Positions 1 to 4,893 of a stretch of 5,842 nt of DNA are shown here, in pieces. Both the position numbers and the translations under genes were made by a program. Numbering within the stretch: the first letter of the stretch is position 1; each line of letters begins with the position of its first letter. Origin of the DNA: Pseudomonadota bacterium (GTDB taxonomy: Bacteria; Pseudomonadota; Alphaproteobacteria; Rhizobiales; Beijerinckiaceae); assembly GCA_021780015.1 (NCBI GenBank), contig JAJXZN010000106.1, positions 1 to 5,842 of the forward strand. Reading direction: 5' to 3'. The notes below the pieces were generated by a model. That model worked only from the letters and a program-made list of their open reading frames with translations, did no database searches and had not been told where the DNA came from.

Positions 1-2
1 GC

Positions 3-329
3 GTTTATGGCGGCTATTTCGGCGGCGCCGCCAGCATCATGATGCTCGCCGTCTGGTGCCTGTTCGGCGAGACCGACATCAAGGCCTTGCACGGGCCGCG
101 AACCCTGCTCATCACCGCCGCCAATACGGTGGCGATCATCGTCTTTCTGTTTGCCGGCGCGGTGCTGTGGCCACAGACGCTCGCCATGCTTGCGGGTTCG
201 CTCATCGGCGGCTTCGGCGGCGCCCGGCTTGGCCGTGTCACGCCTTCGCATGTCGCGCGCATCGTGACGCTCTGCATCACGGTCGCGATCACCATCGTCT
301 TTTTCGTCAAGACCTATTGGCGGCATTAG
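3..329 (+). CDS. TauE/SafE-family sulfite/anion exporter, C-terminal part (5' truncated)
   Basis: The reading frame is open from the left edge to a TAG at 327-329, giving 108 residues; the N-terminal half lies outside the window. The visible part is strongly hydrophobic, with about four membrane stretches. It opens with YGGYFGGAAS, the glycine-rich repeat typical of TauE/SafE (formerly DUF81) inner-membrane proteins, and has a second glycine-rich segment, GSLIGGFGGARLG, near residues 60-72, ending in a hydrophobic helix and a short basic tail. Members are proposed exporters of sulfite, sulfoacetate or other small organosulfur anions, but most are uncharacterised and the substrate cannot be read from this fragment. 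It points the same way as modBC but is separated from it by 177 bp containing a repeat, so co-transcription is doubtful. The family call is fairly sure; the function is not. Confidence 0.8.
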   Translation, partial: VYGGYFGGAASIMMLAVWCLFGETDIKALHGPRTLLITAANTVAIIVFLFAGAVLWPQTLAMLAGSLIGGFGGARLGRVTPSHVARIVTLCITVAITIVFFVKTYWRH

Positions 330-429
330 AGCGTCGGACGTTCAAATTGAATCGCTCGGCGCTTTCAAGTCTTTCTCGTCACATCGGATTTGTCCGAAAA
401 CCGCTTCGCACTTTTCGGTCCGATGCTCT
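328..429. repeat. Hairpin-rich intergenic repeat element with imperfect terminal inverted repeats
   Basis: The ends are AGAGCGTCGGAC (328-339) and GTCCGATGCTCT (418-429), inverted copies matching at 11 of 12 positions. Inside the right half is a nested hairpin: ATCGGA (383-388) pairs with TCCGAT (419-424), and CCGAAAA (394-400) pairs with TTTTCGG (412-418) around the loop CCGCTTCGCAC. From memory, elements with a CCGAAAACCGCTTCGCAC core and AGAGC-like ends are common between genes in Hyphomicrobiales genomes, so I call this a dispersed REP/MITE-like repeat. Only one copy is in this window. The left end overlaps the stop codon of the upstream transporter gene, so the repeat follows directly on the coding sequence. 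It may form RNA structure that protects or ends the upstream transcript, but it lacks the U-run of an intrinsic terminator. Confidence 0.65.
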
Positions 430-483
430 GGCGCGGGCGCTCTTCTTGACAGGCGCGCGCGATCGGCCGAGAAGCCGGGCTTT

Positions 484-505
484 GCCATATTCGGGAGAAT
501 ATAGC
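484..505. promoter_or_regulatory. Palindrome overlapping the modB ribosome binding site
   Basis: The arms GCCATATTC (484-492) and GAATATAGC (497-505) are inverted repeats matching at 8 of 9 positions, with a 4-base centre GGGA. The centre carries the core of the modB Shine-Dalgarno (GGGAGA, 493-498), 8 nt before the TTG start at 507. As DNA this is a plausible dimer operator; its ATAT-containing arms broadly recall ModE-type molybdate boxes, though it is not a clear consensus match. As RNA it would form a nine-position stem with one mismatch, closed by a GNRA-type GGGA loop, placing the ribosome binding site in the hairpin. Operator or translational control is inference. Confidence 0.45.
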
Positions 506-506
506 A

Positions 507-1202
507 TTGCACGACTTCCTCGGCCCGGACGATTGGACCGCCGTCTTTCTGTCGCTGCGGATCGCTGTCGTCGCGCTGCTCGGCAGCCTGCCGTTCGGCA
601 TTCTCGCGGCCTATGCTTTGGCGCGCTGGCATTTTCCCGGCAAGACGCTGGTCACGGCGCTGATCTATCTGCCGCTCGTCCTGCCGCCGGTCGTCACCGG
701 CTATCTGCTGCTCATCGGTTTCGGTCGCCGCGGCCTCTTCGGGCAAGCGTTGGCCGATCTCGGCATCGTGCTCTCGTTCCGCTGGACCGGCGCGGCGCTT
801 GCCTGCGCGATCATGGGGTTTCCGCTGATGGTGCGGGCGATGCGTCTCTCCTTCGAGGCGATCGACCCCAATCTCGAACAAGCCGCGAGCAGCTTGGGGG
901 CGAACCCCGTCTTCCGCTTTCTTCTCGTCAGCCTGCCTTTGGCCTTGCCGGGGATCGTTGTCGGCGCGACGTTGTCCTTCGCGCGCGCCCTCGGCGAATT
1001 CGGCGCGACGATCACCTTCGTCTCCAACATTCCCGGCGAAACACAGACGATCCCGACGCTGATCTATACCTATACGCAGGAGCCGGGCGGCGATGAGCGC
1101 GCGCTGCATCTGACGCTCGTCTCGCTGGTGATCGCCGCCGTCGCCATTATCGCCTCGGAAATCATCCAAGCACGCGGCGAAAAGCGGCTGGCGCGCGGAT
1201 GA
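507..1202 (+). CDS. modB: Molybdate ABC transporter permease ModB
   Basis: This 231-residue protein is the inner-membrane permease of the molybdate importer; two copies would pair with two ModC subunits. Hydrophobic segments lie near residues 13-38, 47-72, 94-112, 137-158 and 200-220. The EAA coupling loop, which docks on the ATPase, spans about 124-150 (EQAASSLGANP, conserved G131) and is followed by ARALGEFGAT at 159-168, a stretch typical of ModB. Length matches the family (about 220-235). The TTG start is chosen because GGGAGA lies 8 nt upstream, no upstream in-frame ATG exists nearby, and the next ATG is past residue 100. The stop overlaps the modC start as ATGA, indicating translational coupling. 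The usual upstream partner modA is absent here, so the periplasmic binding protein must be encoded elsewhere or replaced. Family call is firm; molybdate versus tungstate cannot be settled from the permease. Confidence 0.93.
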   Translation: MHDFLGPDDWTAVFLSLRIAVVALLGSLPFGILAAYALARWHFPGKTLVTALIYLPLVLPPVVTGYLLLIGFGRRGLFGQALADLGIVLSFRWTGAALACAIMGFPLMVRAMRLSFEAIDPNLEQAASSLGANPVFRFLLVSLPLALPGIVVGATLSFARALGEFGATITFVSNIPGETQTIPTLIYTYTQEPGGDERALHLTLVSLVIAAVAIIASEIIQARGEKRLARG

Positions 1203-2293
1203 TCGACGTCGCTGTCGCGCGCCGCGTCGGCGGCTTCGATCTCAAGGTCGCGTTCCGCAACGGTGATGGCATCACCGCTCTGTTCGGCCGCTCCGGCGCC
1301 GGCAAATCCTTGACGATCGGCCTGATCGCCGGCCTCGACCGGCCGGATCACGGCCATGTCGTTCTCGACGGGCGCGTTCTGGTCGATACCGACAGCCACA
1401 TTTTTCTTCCCGCTTATCGCCGCCGCATCGGCCTCGTCTTTCAGGATTCGCATCTCTTCCCGCATCTCGGCGTCAGACAGAATTTGCTCTTCGGCCGCTG
1501 GTTCGCGCCCCGCCGGGCGGCCGCGGTCGGCTTTGACGCCGTGGTCGAAACGCTCGGCATCGGCGATCTCCTCGGCCGCGCGCCGGCAAAACTCTCCGGC
1601 GGCGAGCGCCAGCGCGTCGCCATCGGCCGCGCCTTGCTGTCCTCGCCGCAACTCTTGCTGATGGACGAACCGCTCGCCGCGCTCGACGTGGCGCGCCGGC
1701 TCGAAATCCTGCCGCTGATCGAGCGTTTGCGCGACGAGTTCAAGATCCCGATCGTCTATGTCTCGCATGACATCGAAGAGGTCTCGCGGCTGGCGAGCCG
1801 GGTCGTTGTCTTGGAGCGCGGGCAGGTCGCAGCGATCGGCGATCCCGCCGACGTCCTGCCCTCGGCGCTCAGCGACGACGCCCGCACCGACCGCGCCAGC
1901 GTGCTCGCCATGCGCGTCGGCAAGCGGGACGAGACCTACGGCCTGACCGAGCTGATCCATCCGGCCGGGACAATCTGGCTCGCCGGCGCACAGGGCGACG
2001 AAGGCGCCAAGCGCCACGTCGTTATCAAGGCGACCGATGTCACGCTGTCGCTGGCGCCGCCGCAGGGTTTGAGCATCCAGGGCGCGCTCAAGGGCCGCCT
2101 GGCCGAAATCGAGGCGCTCGGCCCGCTGGCCGTCGCGCATATCGCCCTCGACGGCGATGGGACGCTGCTGGCGATGACCACGCGGCGGGCGCTCGACCGG
2201 CTTGGGCTCGGTCTTGGGCTCGGCCTTGGCCAGCCGATTTTCGCATTGGTGAAGACCGCCGCTCTCGACGAGAGGCTCGTCGGCGGGGCATGA
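1199..2293 (+). CDS. modC: Molybdate ABC transporter ATP-binding protein ModC
   Basis: This cytoplasmic ATPase of 364 residues powers molybdate import through ModB. Motifs appear in order and intact: Walker A GRSGAGKS at 30-37, Q-loop Q82 in LVFQDSHLFPHL, signature LSGGERQ at 132-138, Walker B LLLMDEP at 152-158 with catalytic E157, D-loop after it, and H-loop H190 in YVSHD. Beyond about residue 235 comes the extended regulatory part, ending in a Mop/TOBE-like region (about 290-355) that in ModC relatives binds oxyanion. Length is normal for ModC (about 350-370). The ATG overlaps the modB stop by 4 bp. A leucine-glycine run at residues 335-344 is encoded by a 12-bp tandem repeat and looks like an expansion in the Mop region. 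Function as a ModC is well supported by the modB neighbour plus the C-terminal region. Confidence 0.94.
   Translation: MIDVAVARRVGGFDLKVAFRNGDGITALFGRSGAGKSLTIGLIAGLDRPDHGHVVLDGRVLVDTDSHIFLPAYRRRIGLVFQDSHLFPHLGVRQNLLFGRWFAPRRAAAVGFDAVVETLGIGDLLGRAPAKLSGGERQRVAIGRALLSSPQLLLMDEPLAALDVARRLEILPLIERLRDEFKIPIVYVSHDIEEVSRLASRVVVLERGQVAAIGDPADVLPSALSDDARTDRASVLAMRVGKRDETYGLTELIHPAGTIWLAGAQGDEGAKRHVVIKATDVTLSLAPPQGLSIQGALKGRLAEIEALGPLAVAHIALDGDGTLLAMTTRRALDRLGLGLGLGLGQPIFALVKTAALDERLVGGA
2201..2224 (+). repeat. 12-bp in-frame tandem duplication inside modC
   Basis: Two adjacent units, CTTGGGCTCGGT (2201-2212) and CTTGGGCTCGGC (2213-2224), differ only in the last base. A third partial unit starts CTTGGC at 2225. 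They encode an LG-repeat, LGLGLGLGLGQP, just before the last strand of the Mop/TOBE region. Relatives as I recall them usually have a much shorter link here (LGL followed by two or three residues), so slipped-strand expansion is likely. The frame is kept. Confidence 0.6.
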
Positions 2294-2347
2294 TGCGCCG
2301 GGATCGACCTAGGCCTTGGCCATAGGGCCCGATGCGGAGACTTTGCA

Positions 2348-3106
2348 ATGCCCGAGCCGGTTACCGCGGCGCTTCTCGTCATCGGCGACGAAATCCTGAG
2401 CGGCCGCACCAAGGACAAGAACATCGGCTTCATCGCCGATTTTCTGACCGAGCGGGGCATCGATCTGCGCGAGGTCCGCGTCGTCCCCGATGTCATTGCC
2501 GAGATCGTCGCTGCGCTCAACGCCCTGCGGCATCGCTATACCTATGTCTTCACCACCGGCGGCATCGGCCCGACGCATGACGACATGACGGTCGATGCGG
2601 TCGGCGCCGCCTTCGGCGTGCCGGTCATCGAGGATCCGCGCGCCATCGCGCTATTGTTGCAGCGGATCAAGCCCGACGATCTCAACGAAGCGCGGCGGCG
2701 CATGGCGCGGGTTCCGCAGGGCGCCGAGCTTGTCGAGAATGCGGTCTCCAAGGCGCCGGGCTTCAAGATCGACAATGTCATCGTCATGGCCGGCGTGCCG
2801 GCGGTCATGCAGGCGATGCTGGCCGCCGTCGCGCCGAGCCTCGAAATGGGGCTGCCGACGCTGGCGCGCAGCATCGCCGTCGGCAATATTCCCGAAGGCG
2901 CCTATGCCGCCGAACTCGGCGCCATCGCCGCGGCGCATCCCAATCTGTCGATCGGCTCGTATCCGTCGATCGTCGACGGCAAATTCGCCAATGAGATCGT
3001 CGTGCGCGGCAAGGATGCGGAAGAAATCGCCGCGGCCGTGGCGGCGGTCGAGACCATCATCGCCGCTCTGCGCGCCGCGGGCCGCGACCAATATAAGATC
3101 ACATGA
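2348..3106 (+). CDS. CinA N-terminal / COG1058 domain protein (MoaB/MogA-like fold)
   Basis: This 252-residue soluble protein carries the domain shared by CinA and the molybdopterin enzymes MoaB/MogA. Visible marks are [15 protein letters not shown] at residues 11-25, the ligand-binding loop [14 protein letters not shown] at 68-81, and MAGVP at 147-151; residues after about 170 form the second subdomain typical of COG1058. Full CinA (about 400-420 residues) adds a nicotinamide-nucleotide amidase domain, which is absent; the stop falls naturally, so this is the stand-alone form common in alphaproteobacteria, not a truncation. In studied CinA proteins this domain has ADP-ribose pyrophosphatase activity; a molybdopterin role is suggested by fold and by the modBC neighbours but is not shown. 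GGAGA at 2336-2340 sits 7 nt before the ATG. Only 54 bp separate it from modC, and it overlaps the next gene by 4 bp. The name 'competence/damage-inducible protein' should not be taken as function. Confidence 0.88.
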   Translation: MPEPVTAALLVIGDEILSGRTKDKNIGFIADFLTERGIDLREVRVVPDVIAEIVAALNALRHRYTYVFTTGGIGPTHDDMTVDAVGAAFGVPVIEDPRAIALLLQRIKPDDLNEARRRMARVPQGAELVENAVSKAPGFKIDNVIVMAGVPAVMQAMLAAVAPSLEMGLPTLARSIAVGNIPEGAYAAELGAIAAAHPNLSIGSYPSIVDGKFANEIVVRGKDAEEIAAAVAAVETIIAALRAAGRDQYKIT

Positions 3107-3597
3107 CCGACGCCCCGCAAAAAGCCTTTCACGTCTCCTGGGACCAGTTTCATCGCGACGCCCGCGCGCTCGCCTGGCGGCTTGCCGAGACGGGACCTTA
3201 TTCGGCCATCGTCGGCATTGCCCGCGGCGGCCTCGTGCCGGCCGCGATCGTCGCGCGGGAGCTCGATTTGCGGATGGTCGAATCGCTTTCGGTCGTCAGC
3301 TACGACCACACGGTCCAGCAAGGCCCGCCGAAGGTCGTCAAGACGATTGCGCCGGAGCTCTTGAGCGGGCAGGGCGCCGGCGTCTTGGTCATCGACGATC
3401 TCGTCGATACCGGCGCCACGGCCCGCGTCGTGCGCGCGCTGCTGCCGAAGGCGCATCTCGCAACCGTCTATGCCAAGCCGCAGGGGCGCCCGCATGTCGA
3501 TACGTTCATGACCGAGGTCTCGCAGGACACTTGGATCTATTTCCCCTGGGATCTCGGCCTCGCTTTCCAGGCGCCGATCGCGGGCGGGCGGGGATGA
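3103..3597 (+). CDS. gpt: Xanthine phosphoribosyltransferase
   Basis: The 164-residue protein is a type I phosphoribosyltransferase that joins PRPP to xanthine (and guanine) to make XMP (GMP) in purine salvage, probably at the inner face of the membrane. The PRPP-binding signature [13 protein letters not shown] lies at residues 94-106, with the paired acidic residues D98-D99. The ARGGLVPA loop at 40-47 binds pyrophosphate, and the C-terminal WIYFPWD at 144-150 matches the purine-binding hood of Gpt-type enzymes. Length is close to the 150-170 of the family. The ATG overlaps the upstream stop (ATGA) and no Shine-Dalgarno is evident, so translation probably depends on coupling to the COG1058 gene. 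A 5-bp hairpin (CCGGC 3615-3619 with GCCGG 3627-3631) follows the stop, without a U-run. Xanthine specificity over hypoxanthine is inferred from the Gpt-like C-terminus. Confidence 0.92.
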   Translation: MTDAPQKAFHVSWDQFHRDARALAWRLAETGPYSAIVGIARGGLVPAAIVARELDLRMVESLSVVSYDHTVQQGPPKVVKTIAPELLSGQGAGVLVIDDLVDTGATARVVRALLPKAHLATVYAKPQGRPHVDTFMTEVSQDTWIYFPWDLGLAFQAPIAGGRG

Positions 3598-3639
3598 CGA
3601 TTGCATCCAAAGCACCGGCACTTTAAGCCGGGCTGGTAT

Positions 3640-3677
3640 GCGGGCGTGGCGAAATTGGTAGACGCAAAGGACTTAAA
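3640..3677 (+). pseudogene. Orphan 5' half of a tRNA-Leu(UAA), ending in the anticodon loop
   Basis: These 38 bases align without gaps to bases 1-38 of the complete tRNA-Leu downstream, with 32 identities. The acceptor 5' strand is GCGGGCG, followed by TG, a D-arm containing TTGGTAGACGC, the anticodon-stem strand AAGGA (3667-3671) and loop bases CTTAAA, with a TAA anticodon at 3674-3676. The match ends inside the anticodon loop; the next base is G in place of A, and after GACTT the intact tRNA begins. No 3' half (one able to pair with GCGGGCG and ending CCA) was found in the window, so it cannot fold into a tRNA. Because the acceptor strand differs from the neighbour at three adjacent bases, it derives from another leucine isoacceptor gene and not from a recent copy of the neighbour. 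It may be a deletion scar or a recombination junction. Confidence 0.8.
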
Positions 3678-3682
3678 GACTT

Positions 3683-3771
3683 GCCCCCGTGGCGGAATCG
3701 GTAGACGCAACGGACTTAAAATCCGTAGTTCTCACAGGGACGTACCCGTTCGAGTCGGGTCGGGGGCACCA
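3683..3771 (+). tRNA. tRNA-Leu, anticodon UAA
   Basis: A complete class II tRNA of 89 nt including encoded CCA. The acceptor stem GCCCCCG (3683-3689) pairs perfectly with CGGGGGC (3761-3767), then discriminator A3768 and CCA 3769-3771. The D-arm has a three-pair stem GCG/CGC and GG in the loop. The anticodon stem ACGGA/TCCGT encloses loop CTTAAAA (3715-3721), with anticodon TAA at 3717-3719. A 17-nt variable arm (3727-3743) carries a short TCTC/GGGA pairing. The T-arm ACCCG/CGGGT (3744-3748, 3756-3760) encloses TTCGAGT. It decodes UUA (and UUG by wobble), a rare codon in high-GC genomes. It directly follows an orphan 5' tRNA-Leu half and precedes a lower-GC segment. Confidence 0.97.
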
Positions 3772-3886
3772 CGATTGGCGTCGGTCAAGCAACGCATGAA
3801 GAGAGAAAGTTGAGGAAAACAGCCGCGCAATGTTGATTTAGAACAAAAGCGGAACTACCTGATTATCGATCAAATCCTTTTTTATT

Positions 3887-3891
3887 AGGAG
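3887..3891 (+). promoter_or_regulatory. Strong Shine-Dalgarno for the first small gene
   Basis: AGGAG lies 6 nt before the ATG at 3898, following a run of six T (3878-3883). It is the best ribosome binding site on the + strand of this window and supports the small gene being translated. I could not find a convincing sigma-70 promoter in the 126 bp between the tRNA and this gene; TTGATT at 3833-3838 has no well-spaced -10. Confidence 0.65.
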
Positions 3892-3897
3892 ATTTCG

Positions 3898-4089
3898 ATG
3901 AAAGTCAAAGTTATGCGATACAAAATGCCGTACTTCGCCAGCACGGATTTTGAGCGCGTCGCGCAGCGACTAGCGACGCGAGAGTTTATCGAGAAGCTGC
4001 ATTGCATCCCGATTGAGGGAACGGAGATAGAGGTAGATGCTTCGCTTGTTGTGAACGGGCAAACACCCATTGGGTTCGTCCCCCAATGA
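3898..4089 (+). CDS. Small protein of unknown function (63 aa)
   Basis: I do not recognise this protein. It is 63 residues, starts MKVKVMRYKMPYF, and is mixed in charge with no signal peptide or membrane segment. Residues 16-35 look helical (FERVAQRLATREFIEKL), followed by an acidic beta-like stretch (IEGTEIEVDASLVV) and a C-terminal NGQTPIGFVPQ. One cysteine (C36) is present. Support for a real gene comes from the AGGAG ribosome binding site 6 nt upstream and the 4-bp ATGA overlap with the next gene, indicating a coupled pair. Base and codon use (CGA, CTA, ATA, ACA) differ from the flanking GC-rich genes, suggesting recent acquisition. A phage, plasmid or island accessory role is possible, but the sequence does not show which. 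Confidence 0.7.
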   Translation: MKVKVMRYKMPYFASTDFERVAQRLATREFIEKLHCIPIEGTEIEVDASLVVNGQTPIGFVPQ

Positions 4090-4319
4090 TGAGCGGCGGT
4101 GTTATCGAAGGCGAGCGGCCGAAGCGATACAGGATTCTGTACGGCGGTAAGACGATTGGATCATACGATACAACAAGCGAAGCTTGGAAGGGTTACCGAG
4201 AGCATTTCGACTTGGTCCGACCGATCATCGATCGCCCCAAAAAATTCACATACGCATTCATGGATGGCCGTAAGGAACTTACGGTGGAAGACGTACGGAT
4301 GAAATGGCGCCCGAAGTAA
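4086..4319 (+). CDS. Small basic protein of unknown function (77 aa)
   Basis: I do not recognise this protein. The ATG at 4086 overlaps the upstream stop (ATGA); an alternative ATG at 4089 would shorten it by one residue. The product is 77 residues, soluble-looking and rich in K/R and aromatics: YRILYGGKTIGSYDT around 15-29, then a tryptophan-containing helix-like segment to about residue 43, RPKKFTYAFMDGRKEL at about 50-65, and a C-terminal MKWRPK. The YRI-GGK-IG-YDT-EAW spacing resembles a short beta-hairpin-plus-helix unit, and the basic charge would suit nucleic acid or protein binding, but this is speculation. Composition and codons (AGG, GGA, ACA) again differ from the flanking genes. 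It is the last + strand gene before the convergent copper chaperone gene. Confidence 0.68.
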   Translation: MMSGGVIEGERPKRYRILYGGKTIGSYDTTSEAWKGYREHFDLVRPIIDRPKKFTYAFMDGRKELTVEDVRMKWRPK

Positions 4320-4347
4320 TTCCGGCGTCTATTTGTCTCTAAGACCC

Positions 4348-4381
4348 GCAAACTGCATCGGACGGTGTTTGCCCGCGTCCG
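4348..4381. terminator. Two mutually exclusive hairpins between convergent genes
   Basis: GCAAAC (4348-4353) can pair with GTTTGC (4367-4372), while CGGACG (4359-4364) can pair with CGTCCG (4376-4381); the two stems interlock, so only one forms at a time unless a pseudoknot does. On the - strand the CGGACG/CGTCCG hairpin begins 1 nt after the copper chaperone stop. The position between convergent genes fits a shared transcription end, but neither strand has a U-run, so an intrinsic terminator is not shown. Confidence 0.3.
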
Positions 4382-4382
4382 C

Positions 4383-4883
4383 TTACTGCTCGTCGTCGTC
4401 ACCGCTCGGCGCCGTCGCGTTGAGGTTCGGCGTGGCGTGGAAGCCGATGTCGATCTGGCCGGCGTTCTCGAAGCCGAGCGTGGCGTGAATGATGTCGCCC
4501 GATTTCAGCGGATGATGAATGTTCATGAAGGTGACGTGGTCGCCGCCCGGCGCGAGGTTCACCGTGCCGCCGGCCGGAATCTCGATCCCGTCGGACAAGG
4601 CATGCGTCTCGACATGGCCGTTCACCGTCTTCGAGCTGCGCAATTCGGCTTTGTCGGCGATGTCCGAATCGACCGAGACGAGGCGGTCCGGCACGCTGCC
4701 TTCGTTGATGATCGACAGATAGCCCTCGGCGTCTTTCGCGCCGGCCGTCGTCGGGCGGGTGAAGGCGCCCTCGATGAACAAGGTGCCGATGCTGGCATTG
4801 GGCGAATCTTCGGCGGAGACGGCGGCGGGCACGAGGGACGTCGCAGCGAACACAAGGGCAGCGCAGGCGAGGGAAATTTTCAA
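4383..4883 (-). CDS. Secreted PCu(A)C-like copper chaperone (DUF461), atypical metal site
   Basis: The 166-residue precursor has a Sec signal peptide: MK, a hydrophobic core to about residue 20, and an AVSA cleavage site near residue 24. The mature part has the PCu(A)C fold marks: GAFTRPT at 39-45, AEGYLSIIN at 52-60, IEIPAGGTVNLAPGG at 100-114, PLKSGD at 125-130 and LGFENAG near 136-142. PCu(A)C proteins carry periplasmic Cu(I), often for cytochrome oxidase assembly. The family motif H-M-X10-M-X21-H-X-M aligns to R82, S83, H94, H116 and T118, so only the second histidine is kept and one methionine is a histidine. M120 and further histidines (H90, H123, H124, H133, H149) could supply other ligands. 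The acidic tail GDDDEQ is also notable. The TTG start is chosen because GGAG lies 6 nt before it and it gives the full signal peptide. Membership is likely; copper binding is uncertain. Confidence 0.82.
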   Translation of the reverse strand: MKISLACAALVFAATSLVPAAVSAEDSPNASIGTLFIEGAFTRPTTAGAKDAEGYLSIINEGSVPDRLVSVDSDIADKAELRSSKTVNGHVETHALSDGIEIPAGGTVNLAPGGDHVTFMNIHHPLKSGDIIHATLGFENAGQIDIGFHATPNLNATAPSGDDDEQ

Positions 4884-4889
4884 GTTTCG

Positions 4890-4893
4890 CTCC
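4890..4893 (-). promoter_or_regulatory. Shine-Dalgarno fixing the TTG start of the copper chaperone
   Basis: On the - strand GGAG lies 6 nt before TTG (4883-4881). No in-frame ATG is available that would preserve the signal peptide, so this site decides the start. The 102-bp gap up to mipZ also holds GC-rich short palindromes but no clear -35/-10 pair, so read-through from mipZ remains possible. Confidence 0.6.

Larger units (their letters stand above)
3772..4330. other. Lower-GC segment behind tRNA-Leu, possible small acquired insert
   Basis: From the tRNA 3' end to about 4330 the base composition falls clearly: the first small gene is 99 of 192 bases G+C (about 52%) and the leader before it is A/T-richer still, while genes on both sides are plainly GC-rich. 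It contains two unrecognised overlapping genes with codons rare in the neighbours (CGA, ATA, ACA, AGG, CTA). A tRNA gene plus a broken tRNA half at one end is the classic setting of integrative elements. I see no integrase, no transposase and no direct repeat of the tRNA 3' end at the far side, so the element and its borders are inference. Confidence 0.4.

Noticed and set aside
446..451. Perfect TTGACA box upstream of modB
   Set aside because: No acceptable -10 hexamer occurs 16-18 bp downstream (the sequence there is GC-rich), so I do not call a promoter from it alone.
342..1169. A 275-codon - strand frame opposite modB
   Set aside because: High-GC antisense shadow with a low-complexity, charge-rich product; modB on the other strand has clear family motifs.
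1070..2140. A 356-codon - strand frame opposite modC
   Set aside because: Shadow frame; all ABC ATPase motifs lie on the + strand.
2308..2326. CCTAGGCC followed by GGCCATAGG, a possible hairpin between modC and the COG1058 gene
   Set aside because: The loop would be only 2 nt with a bulge in the stem and there is no U-run; probably chance in GC-rich sequence.
3601..3813. A 70-codon + strand frame lying across the tRNA half and tRNA-Leu
   Set aside because: Its translation (GVAKLVDAKDLK, PRGGIGRR) is the familiar false protein read from leucine tRNA sequence; the RNA gene explains it.
4354..4362. The string GCATCGGAC, also present as the inverted right end of the 328-429 repeat
   Set aside because: Only 9 bases match and the rest of the element is absent, so a remnant repeat arm cannot be separated from chance.
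3772..4382. Search for a direct repeat of the tRNA-Leu 3' end or anticodon region as an att site
   Set aside because: No convincing copy of the tRNA 3' end or of GGACTTAAA is seen downstream within the window, so no attachment site is annotated.
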